A stretch of DNA of 7,830 nt from Candidatus Nanohalarchaeota archaeon (GCA_030635525.1 DAOVYR010000046.1:1-7830), one strand, 5' to 3'; positions 1-5,643 are shown, counted from the first letter of the stretch. Translations and numbers: made by a program. Notes: generated by a model not told the origin, from the sequence alone.

Positions 1-562
1 CGCCGGGGCAGCAGTTTTTTTCGATTTCTTGCAGTTCCTGTTCTTTGATTTTGCCTGCGCTGTATTGCCCGACTGCCTCGAATGCGGATATGAGGTCGCA
101 TTTGTTGTTGTTTGCTAGCCCTGAGTCCATTGGACCGCCGGTCAGGATTATTGCCGGGATGTTTATTCTTGCTGCTGCCATCAGCATTGCGGGGGTTATT
201 TTGTCGCAGTTTGTTACACCTACCCAACCGTCGAAACAGTGGGCGTGTGTCATTAGTTCTATGCAGTCTGCGATTGTCTCTCTGGATGCAAGTGAGTAGC
301 GCATGCCGCCATGTCCCATGATTATGCCGTCGCAGATGCCGGGGACGCCGTATTCAAAGGGGTATCCGCCTGCGTCTATTATGCCTTTTTTTACTTCTTC
401 TTTTAGTTCGTTCAGGTGGATGTGGCCGGGGATGATGTTGTTGTAGGAGTTTGCTATTGCTATGAATGGCTTTTTGAAGTCTTCGTCTGTGAGTCCGTCT
501 GCGCGGAGCAGGGCGCGGTTCGGGGCGCGTTGGATACCTTTTTTTACTGTGTCTGATAGCAT
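1..562 (-). CDS. ilvD: Dihydroxy-acid dehydratase, N-terminal part (3' end outside window)
   Basis: IlvD dehydrates 2,3-dihydroxy-isovalerate or -3-methylvalerate to the 2-oxo acid, the step after IlvC, using an oxygen-sensitive Fe-S cluster and Mg. The first 187 residues are present. Family motifs in order are MLSDTVKKGIQRAPNRALLR at the N-terminus, IANSYNNIIPGHIHL (36-50), GICDG at 75-79, MGHGGMRYSL (82-91), NCDKI at 118-122 with a cluster-type cysteine Cys119, and LTGGPMDSG (140-148). The window ends at NCCPG, just before the third cysteine region of the family. The ATG at 560-562 has GGAAGTGA 6 nt upstream, one base off the ideal GGAGGTGA; a GTG at 572 is in another frame. The GICDG form (Cys77) resembles archaeal enzymes more than the E. 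coli type. It follows the methyltransferase by 31 nt and is probably co-transcribed with it. Confidence 0.96.
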   Translation of the reverse strand, partial: MLSDTVKKGIQRAPNRALLRADGLTDEDFKKPFIAIANSYNNIIPGHIHLNELKEEVKKGIIDAGGYPFEYGVPGICDGIIMGHGGMRYSLASRETIADCIELMTHAHCFDGWVGVTNCDKITPAMLMAAARINIPAIILTGGPMDSGLANNNKCDLISAFEAVGQYSAGKIKEQELQEIEKNCCPG

Positions 563-568
563 TTTTTG

Positions 569-576
569 TCACTTCC
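569..576 (-). promoter_or_regulatory. Ribosome-binding site GGAAGTGA for ilvD
   Basis: GGAAGTGA is one mismatch from GGAGGTGA and lies 6 nt before the ilvD ATG, fixing that start. Confidence 0.75.
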
Positions 577-593
577 TTTGTTTTTTTAGTGGT

Positions 594-1430
594 CTATTTA
601 TGTGCGCTGATGATTATGTATTCCCATAGGCCTTTTTTGAGGGCGCGGTATTGATGGTATGCTGATGCTATGGTTTTTGTCTGGGTCTGTGTTCTTTTTC
701 CTGCCAGTTGAAGGAGTTTGTATAGCGGATATATGAAGATGCTTCCGAGGTACATGCGCCTTGATGAGGGTATGATGTTTTTTGTTATGTTTTTGAGTTC
801 AATGTTTTTGAAGCCTGCATGTTTCAGGTCTTTTTCGAATTCTTTGGCGCTTACAATATTTGGCGATGCCCAGCCGTTGAGCCATCTGTCAATCATGTGT
901 TGTTCTTTTTTTGTTATGTCTTCTTTTTTGAAGATGTCTGCTATTATTATTCTTCCGCCGGGTTTGAGGATTCTTTTTGATTCTTTTAGGAAGCTATGCT
1001 TTTTCTCTGCAAAGATTGCGCTTTCGATTGCCCATACGGTGTCGAAGGTGTTGCTCTTTTGTTTTGTGTCTGTGAAATCTCTTGCGTGGAATTCTGTCAG
1101 GTCCTGTACGTTGTTTTTTGCAGAGAGTTTTTTTGCTTTTTCTATCTGCATGTTGTTTATGTTTATGCCGACTACTTTTGTGCTGTAGTTTTTTGCGAGC
1201 CAGATTGCGCTCCCGCCAATGCCACAGCCTGCATCCAGTATTTTGCTGTTTGGTTTTATTTTTGCGGTTTTTGCAATGATGCGGTTCATGTTTACCAGGG
1301 CTTTGTCATGGGTTTTGTGGTCTTTGTCGTGATAGCCGTAGTGGATTGAGTAGTTTCTGTTTGAGCCCCAGAGCAGTTCTATGTCTTTCTGGGTTTGGTT
1401 GAAGTACTCAATTGCCTTTTTTTTTGTCAT
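594..1430 (-). CDS. Class I SAM-dependent methyltransferase, sterol/tocopherol methyltransferase-like
   Basis: This 278-residue soluble enzyme transfers a methyl group from S-adenosylmethionine to an unknown small molecule. The Rossmann fold begins with motif I, ILDAGCGIGGSA (64-75 from the ATG), preceded by the SYIHYGY-like element NYSIHYGYHD (about 26-35), which resembles the Erg6/gamma-tocopherol/UbiE group. Later motifs are FDTVWAIES (motif II/post-II region), LKESKRILKPGGRIIIADIF (motif III) and GFKNIELKNIT. The C-terminal part (about 215-278) is basic, with a hydrophobic stretch YLGSIFIYPLYKLLQLAG that may contact a lipid-like substrate. The frame starts GTG-ATG (1433/1430); I use the ATG. 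The Shine-Dalgarno is weak, while a TATA-like AATAAAATT lies at about the distance expected for leaderless transcription. It ends with TAG, 31 nt before ilvD. Nothing links it chemically to branched-chain amino acids; the substrate is unknown. Confidence 0.85.
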   Translation of the reverse strand: MTKKKAIEYFNQTQKDIELLWGSNRNYSIHYGYHDKDHKTHDKALVNMNRIIAKTAKIKPNSKILDAGCGIGGSAIWLAKNYSTKVVGININNMQIEKAKKLSAKNNVQDLTEFHARDFTDTKQKSNTFDTVWAIESAIFAEKKHSFLKESKRILKPGGRIIIADIFKKEDITKKEQHMIDRWLNGWASPNIVSAKEFEKDLKHAGFKNIELKNITKNIIPSSRRMYLGSIFIYPLYKLLQLAGKRTQTQTKTIASAYHQYRALKKGLWEYIIISAHK

Positions 1431-1452
1431 CACTGCATCAATGGGTTTTTAG

Positions 1453-1460
1453 AATTTTAT
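1453..1460 (-). promoter_or_regulatory. Possible TATA box for the methyltransferase gene
   Basis: ATAAAATT on the minus strand is centred about 26 nt upstream of the GTG-ATG pair at 1428-1433. That spacing would make the mRNA leaderless, which agrees with the lack of a clear Shine-Dalgarno. Being in an AT-rich stretch, it may be chance. Confidence 0.4.
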
Positions 1461-1486
1461 TTGTTTGGGTGATATGTTATTTCGCA

Positions 1487-1654
1487 TTATAAGTATTTTC
1501 CGATATCTTTATCACTTGTTTGCAGGGTATTTGGGTCGTACTCGTTATCTGATTTAAGTTCGTACAAATCTCCATTTGCTTTGTAAGTTATTTTTGTAAC
1601 TTCATGTTGTTGTCCATCTATGGTTATTTTATCTCCTAAATTTATATCCTTCAT
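1487..1654 (-). CDS. Small hypothetical protein, 55 residues, SH3-like pattern
   Basis: I do not recognise this gene. It encodes 55 residues, acidic and lysine-rich, soluble, with no cysteines and no membrane segment. The start LGDKITIDGQQHEVTKITY followed by GDLYEL suggests a short all-beta, SH3-like barrel (pattern impression only). The ATG at 1652-1654 is chosen because GGAGATGAT lies just upstream, close to the ideal GGAGGTGAT, with 8 nt between GGAG and ATG. An alternative ATG at 1694-1696 would add 14 residues (a possible near-leaderless start, about 20 nt from the TATA centre). Unlike its neighbours it has its own BRE/TATA promoter at 1712-1725 within an inverted repeat, and the gene and its flanks are clearly more AT-rich than the ilv genes, which hints at separate regulation or separate origin. 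Coding status rests on the ribosome-binding site and promoter, not on homology. Confidence 0.65.
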   Translation of the reverse strand: MKDINLGDKITIDGQQHEVTKITYKANGDLYELKSDNEYDPNTLQTSDKDIGKYL

Positions 1655-1657
1655 AAT

Positions 1658-1666
1658 ATCATCTCC
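1658..1666 (-). promoter_or_regulatory. Ribosome-binding site GGAGATGAT for the small gene
   Basis: GGAGATGAT differs in one base from the ideal complement GGAGGTGAT of the archaeal 16S rRNA 3' end. It favours the ATG at 1652-1654 over the one at 1694-1696. Confidence 0.75.
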
Positions 1667-1690
1667 ATAGTTATCGATTTTAGTTTTATT

Positions 1691-1744
1691 AATCATAAAT
1701 TAATCATAACTCTTTTATATTTTGTGTGTGCCAAAGTTATGATT
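1691..1744. promoter_or_regulatory. Operator-like inverted repeat around the TATA box
   Basis: AATCATAACT at 1702-1711 and its exact reverse complement AGTTATGATT at 1735-1744 form a perfect 10-bp inverted repeat with a 23-nt spacer holding the TATA box. A third partial copy, AATCATAAAT, lies at 1691-1700. The two direct copies are 11 bp apart and the inverted pair 33 bp apart, which is one and three helical turns. No T-tract follows on the transcribed strand, so a terminator is less likely than protein binding. Confidence 0.55.
1712..1725 (-). promoter_or_regulatory. Archaeal-type BRE/TATA promoter for the small gene
   Basis: On the minus strand ACAAAA (BRE, fits RNWAAW) is followed directly by TATAAAAG. 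Transcription would be expected near 1690, giving a leader of about 36 nt that includes the ribosome-binding site. The box sits inside the spacer of the inverted repeat 1702-1744. Confidence 0.65.
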
Positions 1745-2200
1745 CTAGTAGGGTTCGGGTAGGTCGTCGAATGATAGCAGACTCATGCCTGTTTCGTTGT
1801 CGGGTTGCCTTTTTGCGGTTGTGTCTTTGTATTCCTGGAGTATTGCTTCAATCACTATGAAGACTTGTGTCTCTTTTCTTATGCAGGCGATTGTTGTGTC
1901 TTTGTCGCGGCCTAGACTTGCGTGGATGTGGATTTTTGGCTCATCGTCCTGCCAGAATATTGTGCCGAATCCTACTGTCTCGTGTGCGTCTTGTATCTGT
2001 CTTTCTATCGGGGTTGGCGGAAGTTCGTCTTTTTGCGGGCCTGTTACTATGCCTGCTTTTTTTAGGGCGCCTAGCAGTTGTATTGTGCCTGCTTTTATCT
2101 GGTTTTGTTTTATGAATGCTTTTAGCTCTTCTAAAAAGTCGTCGTTGTGGTCGAATTTCAGGATGAATGTGCGGCCTAATGTTGCTTGTTCTGATTTCAT
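1745..2200 (-). CDS. PPC/DUF296-domain protein (possible DNA-binding regulator)
   Basis: This 151-residue protein is a single PPC (plants and prokaryotes conserved, DUF296) domain, like the stand-alone archaeal and bacterial versions that form trimers. The plant homologues pair it with AT-hooks to bind AT-rich DNA; the function of prokaryotic ones is poorly known. Visible features are the N-terminal RTFILKFDHNDDFLEELKAF (10-29), LLGALKKAGI (42-51), the His-X-His pair in KIHIHASLG (His91, His93) and the C-terminal ETGMSLLSF. No AT-hook, signal peptide or membrane segment is present. I start at the ATG 2198-2200 because it has an AAAGGGGGAAT ribosome-binding site 8 nt upstream. A longer reading to 2278 adds 26 residues of low-complexity sequence unlike the family. 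It sits 105 nt after the fusion gene and just before an operator-like inverted repeat, so a local regulatory role is conceivable but unproven. Confidence 0.85.
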   Translation of the reverse strand: MKSEQATLGRTFILKFDHNDDFLEELKAFIKQNQIKAGTIQLLGALKKAGIVTGPQKDELPPTPIERQIQDAHETVGFGTIFWQDDEPKIHIHASLGRDKDTTIACIRKETQVFIVIEAILQEYKDTTAKRQPDNETGMSLLSFDDLPEPY

Positions 2201-2305
2201 TATGTATTCCCCCTTTGTCTTTGGTGGTGTCCTTCCTCGAGCCCCCACCCACCCAATTAATGAATATGTAATGGACACATGTTGAGTATGGTATGTTGTG
2301 ATTTT
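2201..2305. other. Gap between fusion gene and PPC gene: weak TATA-like box and G-rich tract
   Basis: On the minus strand ACATATTC (2262-2269) could be a weak TATA box for the PPC gene, placing a transcript start near 2238. Just downstream is the G-rich tract GGGTGGGTGGGGGC (2241-2254). Neither is strong. No hairpin element like those between the ilv genes is present here. Confidence 0.3.
2209..2215 (-). promoter_or_regulatory. Ribosome-binding site for the PPC gene
   Basis: AAGGGGG lies 8 nt before the ATG at 2198-2200 and decides for this start over the more distant one at 2278, which has no such site. Confidence 0.65.
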
Positions 2306-4135
2306 TTATTGCCTTTTGTTGTATAGCAGGTTGGATGCTTCTTCGAATGCTTCTATGCTTGCGACTATGATGTCGGGGCTTGTGCCCATCGCAATCACTG
2401 TGGTGTTGGTTTTCATGTCTGTCACAGCCATCTTTATGTCTACTGTGGAGTCTGAGTCTTTGCTTTTTATGTCCACTTTGTAGTCTGTCAGTATGTAGTT
2501 CATGTTGTTTTTCAGGAGGGCTTTCTGGAATGCGTTGATGAGCGCATCTACTGGCCCGACGCCTATTGATGATTCTTTGTATGTGCTGTTTTTGTATTCC
2601 AACTGGATGTTTGCCGTGGGCTGTTTATTTTTTTCTGAGTTTACGCTGAAGTCTATGATCTTTATTGTTTTTATTTTGCCTCTTCGGATGCTTTTTTCTA
2701 TTATCATCTGGAGGTCGGCTCTTTTTATCTGCTTTCCTCTTTTCAGAAATGATGTTATCTGTTCTCTTGCGTTTTCCATGTCTGTGTTTGTTAGTTCGAT
2801 GTCGAATTCGTCTTTTACTGTTTTTTCTATTTTGTTGTCTGCCGGGGTCTTTTCAAAGAGGATTTTTTTGTCGTCTGCGCTGATGTTTGCTGAGCAGATC
2901 TGGTAGTATTTTTTGTTGAGGAAGCGGTCAACTTCTTCGTCGATGGGGTCGATTACAGGGCACGATGGGAGTGCTTTCAGTACTGATGAGGGGTCTTTCA
3001 GGCCTGCGCCTGTCATCACGAGGACTATTTTTTCGTCAGGTGGTATTTGCTTGTTTTTTAGCATTTTCTTTAGTGCTGCAAGTCCTGTGGCTGCTGAGGG
3101 CTCTACGAATATTGATTCTTCTTTTGCGAGGAGTATTTGTGCGTTTAGTGTGTCTTTGTCGTCTACGTCGATTGCTGAGCCGCTGGATTCGTAGATTGCT
3201 TTTAGTATTTTTTTGCCGTCGAGCGGGTCGCCTACGCATATTGCTGATGCGATTGTTGATGGTTTTTCCTGTATCCTGAATGTCTTTTGATTTTTTTTGT
3301 AGGCATGTACTATGGGGTTTGCTCCTTTTGCCTGTACGCCGATTATTTGCGGGAGGGTGTCTGTGAAGCCTAGTTTTTTGTATTCTTTGAAGCCTTTCCA
3401 TATTGCTGATGAGTTTGTGCCGCAGCCTATGGGGATGATTATTTTGTCTGGGGCGCGCCAGTCAAGTTGTTCTGCGATTTCGAAGGCAATGGATTTCTGG
3501 CCTTCTGCACGGAATGCGTAGTCTCCGCAGAGGTAGAAGTTGTGTTTTTTGCTGAGGTTGATTGTCAGTTTTACGGCGTCTGCGTAGGTGCCTCTTATCT
3601 GGATTAGTTTTGCGCCGTAAGAGAGGGTCTGTGCGAGTTTGCCTATGGGGGTGCCCTCGGGGACGATTACGTAGCATGGGAGGCCTGCTTTTGCGGCGTA
3701 GGCTGAGACTGATGCTGCCATGTTGCCTGTTGATGCGCAGCAGACTGCTTTTTTCCCCAGTTCGAGGGCTTTTGTGATCTCTACCATGGTTCCGCGGTCT
3801 TTGAATGCGCCTGTGGGGTTTGCTCCTTCGTATTTTATGTAGAGGTGCTTTAGCCCGAGCATTTTTCCCAGGTTTCTGCATTCGTAGAGGGGGGTGTTGC
3901 CTTCGTTTAGGGTTATGATTTTTGTCATGTCGTCTATGGGGTAGAAGTTGAGGTATTTTAGGGATGTTATGGGAGCTGTTTTTATGAGGTGCCTGTTTAG
4001 TTTTTCTGTGATCTTTTCGTAGTCGTAGGTTATGTCCAGTGCGCCGCCGCAGTCAAGACAGTTGCTTGTGGTGTCTTTTTCGTCCCATTCTTTTTTGCAG
4101 TCAATGCATACTAGCCTGTATGATTTTTTGTTCAT
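2306..4135 (-). CDS. Threonine-synthase-like PLP enzyme fused to a LeuA/CimA-type allosteric domain
   Basis: This is a 609-residue cytosolic two-part protein. Residues 6-31 form a zinc ribbon with Cys10-X2-Cys13 and Cys26-X2-Cys29, as in archaeal threonine synthases. Residues about 70-390 are a fold-type II PLP domain: GANPTGAFKDRG (104-115) with Schiff-base Lys112, STGNMAAS (135-142), FRAEGQ (208-213), the loop GCGTNSSAIW (237-246) and MTGAGLKDP (374-382). After a helical linker (about 445-480, resembling LeuA subdomain II), residues about 485-605 match the LeuA dimerisation/regulatory domain, with GVGPVDA (525-531) and SPDIIVAS (586-593). In LeuA and CimA this domain binds leucine or isoleucine. 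Most annotation would say threonine synthase, but several expected phosphate-contacting residues are changed, so an isoleucine-controlled threonine deaminase is my preferred inference. Another PLP lyase or a cysteate-synthase-like role remains possible. The ATG overlaps the ridA stop. Confidence 0.85.
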   Translation of the reverse strand: MNKKSYRLVCIDCKKEWDEKDTTSNCLDCGGALDITYDYEKITEKLNRHLIKTAPITSLKYLNFYPIDDMTKIITLNEGNTPLYECRNLGKMLGLKHLYIKYEGANPTGAFKDRGTMVEITKALELGKKAVCCASTGNMAASVSAYAAKAGLPCYVIVPEGTPIGKLAQTLSYGAKLIQIRGTYADAVKLTINLSKKHNFYLCGDYAFRAEGQKSIAFEIAEQLDWRAPDKIIIPIGCGTNSSAIWKGFKEYKKLGFTDTLPQIIGVQAKGANPIVHAYKKNQKTFRIQEKPSTIASAICVGDPLDGKKILKAIYESSGSAIDVDDKDTLNAQILLAKEESIFVEPSAATGLAALKKMLKNKQIPPDEKIVLVMTGAGLKDPSSVLKALPSCPVIDPIDEEVDRFLNKKYYQICSANISADDKKILFEKTPADNKIEKTVKDEFDIELTNTDMENAREQITSFLKRGKQIKRADLQMIIEKSIRRGKIKTIKIIDFSVNSEKNKQPTANIQLEYKNSTYKESSIGVGPVDALINAFQKALLKNNMNYILTDYKVDIKSKDSDSTVDIKMAVTDMKTNTTVIAMGTSPDIIVASIEAFEEASNLLYNKRQ

Positions 4136-4533
4136 TCCGGTGTCCTTTCTGCTGTCTGTGCTATTGCGTCTATTTCTATTTTTGCGTTTTTCGGGAGTTC
4201 TTTTACGCAGACTGTTGCGCGGGCAGGCTTGCTTTCTTTGAAGTAGGTTTCGTATATCTCGTTTACTTTTGCGAAGTCGCTGATGTCTGTGAGGTAGATT
4301 GTTGTTTTTAGTACGTTTTCGAGGGTGGCGTTGGATGCTTCAAGGATTGCTTTTAGGTTTTCGAGGACCTGTTTTGTCTGGGTCTCGATGTTTTCGTTCA
4401 GGAATTTTTGGGTTTTTGGGTCTATTGCGATCTGGCCTGAGATGTATAGGGTGTTTCCTGTTTTTATGGCCTGCGAGTACGGACCGATTGCATGGGGGGC
4501 GTTTGGGGTGGTTATTGTTTGTTTTTTTGTCGT
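4132..4533 (-). CDS. ridA: RidA-family 2-iminobutanoate/2-iminopropanoate deaminase, apparent ACG start
   Basis: RidA hydrolyses the reactive enamine/imine products of PLP-dependent threonine and serine dehydratases to 2-oxobutanoate or pyruvate, protecting PLP enzymes from damage. The frame encodes 133 residues if it begins at the ACG codon 4531-4533. It has the family hallmark NAPHAIGPYSQA (11-22), Tyr19, SGQI at 33-36, and PARATV at 103-108. Arg105 and Glu120 fall at the same numbers as the key Arg105 and Glu120 of E. coli RidA. There is no ATG, GTG or TTG anywhere in this frame from the start to the stop. A good AGGTGA lies 4 nt before the ACG, and starting there gives exactly the normal N-terminal length, so ACG initiation, a start-codon mutation or a sequence error are the options. 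Its TGA overlaps the next gene's ATG (ATGA). Identity is firm; the start is not. Confidence 0.9.
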   Translation of the reverse strand, partial: TTKKQTITTPNAPHAIGPYSQAIKTGNTLYISGQIAIDPKTQKFLNENIETQTKQVLENLKAILEASNATLENVLKTTIYLTDISDFAKVNEIYETYFKESKPARATVCVKELPKNAKIEIDAIAQTAERTPE

Positions 4534-4537
4534 AGGG

Positions 4538-4543
4538 TCACCT
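4538..4543 (-). promoter_or_regulatory. Ribosome-binding site AGGTGA for ridA
   Basis: AGGTGA follows the ilvC stop TAA directly and ends 4 nt before the ACG codon at 4531-4533. It is the main reason to place the ridA start at ACG; the next unusual candidate, ATA at 4513-4515, is 22 nt downstream of the site. A GTG inside the site reads a different frame that stops after nine codons. Confidence 0.7.
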
Positions 4544-5542
4544 TTATTTTTTTTCGAACATTGAGCGGATCTTTTTGCCGGTGGTTTCTAATTCGTGGCT
4601 TTTTTCTTTTTCGCGCATATCGTTTAGGTTTTTGCTGCCGCTTCTGAATTCTTCGAGCCATTCTTTTGCGAATGCGCCGGATTCTATTTTGTCGAGGGTT
4701 TGTTCCATTACTTTTTTTGTGTCTTCTGTTATTATTTTCGGGCCGATTGTCCGTCCGCCGTATTCTGCTGTGTTTGATACCACGTTCCACATGTGGTCAA
4801 GACCGCCTTCGTACATGAGATCGACTATCAGTTTTAGCTCGTGGAAGCATTCGAAGTATGCCATCTGCGGTGGATATCCTCTTTTTACGAGTGTCTCGAA
4901 GCCGGCTTTTACAAGTTCTGCTGCACCGCCACATAAGACTGCCTGCTCGCCGAAGAGGTCTGAGTAAGTCTCCTGCTTGAATGTGCATTCGAATACTGCT
5001 GCTTTTGTGAAGCCCATGGATTTTGCCATTTCAAGGGCGATGTTTTTTGCCTGACCTGTTGCGTCTTTTTCTATTGCGACCAGGCCCGGGACGCCGAATC
5101 CTTCAAGGTATCTTTTTCGCTCTTCTGTGCCGGGGGATTTCGGGGCTACCATTATTATGTTTATGTCTGCGTTTTCAGGGGGGGCGATCTGGTTGAAGAC
5201 TATGTTGAAGCCGTGGGAGAAGCTTAGGGTTTTTCCTGCTGTCATGTGTTCTTTTATGTGGGTGTCGTAGATGTCTTTCTGGATCTCGTCAGGGAGGAGT
5301 ATGTGGATTATGTCTGCTTCTTTTGCTGCTTCGCTTATCTCTTTTACTTCCATGTTGTCGTCTTTTGCTTTTTGCCATGACTGGCCGTCTTTTCTCAGGC
5401 CGACTACTATGTTCAGGCCTGAGTCTTTCATGCATTGGGCCTGGGCTCTGCCTTGTGAGCCGTAGCCGATTACGGCTATTTTTTTGTCTTTAATTATGTC
5501 TGTCTGGACATCGCTGTCGTGATAGATTTTTGGTTCTTCCAT
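4544..5542 (-). CDS. ilvC: Ketol-acid reductoisomerase, class I
   Basis: This 332-residue enzyme converts acetolactate or acetohydroxybutyrate to the dihydroxy acid by Mg-dependent alkyl migration and NAD(P)H reduction. The Rossmann domain (about 1-185) has GYGSQG at 26-31. The coenzyme loop GLRKDGQSW (48-56) keeps Arg50 and Ser55, which usually read the 2'-phosphate of NADPH, so NADPH preference is likely. His110 lies in SHGFN. The knotted C-terminal domain has the metal ligands Asp195 and Glu199 in DLFGE, Glu231 and Glu235 in FECFHE, and substrate-contacting Ser256 in SNTAEYG. Length is normal for class I (about 330). One variation is KSPGT at 135-139, where most families have KGPGH; some archaeal enzymes also differ there. 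The ATG at 5540-5542 is preceded by GAGGTG with a 7-nt gap. The stop TAA is followed at once by the ridA ribosome-binding site. Confidence 0.97.
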   Translation of the reverse strand: MEEPKIYHDSDVQTDIIKDKKIAVIGYGSQGRAQAQCMKDSGLNIVVGLRKDGQSWQKAKDDNMEVKEISEAAKEADIIHILLPDEIQKDIYDTHIKEHMTAGKTLSFSHGFNIVFNQIAPPENADINIIMVAPKSPGTEERKRYLEGFGVPGLVAIEKDATGQAKNIALEMAKSMGFTKAAVFECTFKQETYSDLFGEQAVLCGGAAELVKAGFETLVKRGYPPQMAYFECFHELKLIVDLMYEGGLDHMWNVVSNTAEYGGRTIGPKIITEDTKKVMEQTLDKIESGAFAKEWLEEFRSGSKNLNDMREKEKSHELETTGKKIRSMFEKK

Positions 5543-5549
5543 ATTTTAA

Positions 5550-5555
5550 CACCTC
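5550..5555 (-). promoter_or_regulatory. Ribosome-binding site GAGGTG for ilvC
   Basis: GAGGTG lies 7 nt before the ilvC ATG and matches the anti-Shine-Dalgarno complement GGAGGTGAT well. It fixes the start at 5542. Confidence 0.8.
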
Positions 5556-5571
5556 TTATTTGTTAACTATT

Positions 5572-5634
5572 CAGCCTTCAGAAAGACTGGCAACAGCCTT
5601 GTAAAAGGCTGGGCAACAGCCTTCTGAAAGGCTG
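5572..5634 (-). repeat. Three tandem small hairpins, period 22-23 nt
   Basis: Three units occupy 5617-5634, 5594-5611 and 5572-5589. Each is CAGCCTT-NNNN-AAGGCTG on the transcribed strand with loops TCAG, TTAC and TCTG; the unit nearest ilvC has CAGTCTT, giving a U-G wobble that pairs only in the transcript. Linkers are TTGCC and TTGC. Compared with the single unit in copy A, the third base pair changed from A-U to G-C on both sides. Confidence 0.8.
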
Positions 5635-5643
5635 GCGATCGGA

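Noticed and set aside
354..572. Arginine/histidine-rich 72-codon frame starting GTG at 572
   Set aside because: It is an out-of-frame reading of ilvD, whose own frame carries the conserved motifs throughout.
718..1188. Plus-strand frames with hydrophobic, Cys/Phe/Leu-rich translations (also at 996-1349, 1785-2285, 2502-2906, 4575-4967 and 6935-7306)
   Set aside because: They lie opposite well-supported genes; the T-rich plus strand, opposite A-rich coding sequence, produces such pseudo-membrane proteins. No ribosome-binding sites or known motifs were seen.
1702..1744. Inverted repeat as an intrinsic terminator for the PPC gene
   Set aside because: The loop is 23 nt, the stem is AT-rich and no T-tract follows on the transcribed strand.
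2241..2254. G-quadruplex from GGGTGGGTGGGGG on the minus strand
   Set aside because: Only three G-runs are close together; the next GGGGG is about 27 nt away, so a stable three-layer quadruplex is doubtful.
2201..2278. N-terminal extension of the PPC protein to 2278
   Set aside because: The extra 26 residues do not fit the family, and the ATG at 2200 has a clear ribosome-binding site.
5572..5634. Tandem 22-23-nt repeats as a small CRISPR array
   Set aside because: The units are self-paired hairpins with 4-5-nt linkers; there are no unique spacers of 30 nt or so and no cas genes.
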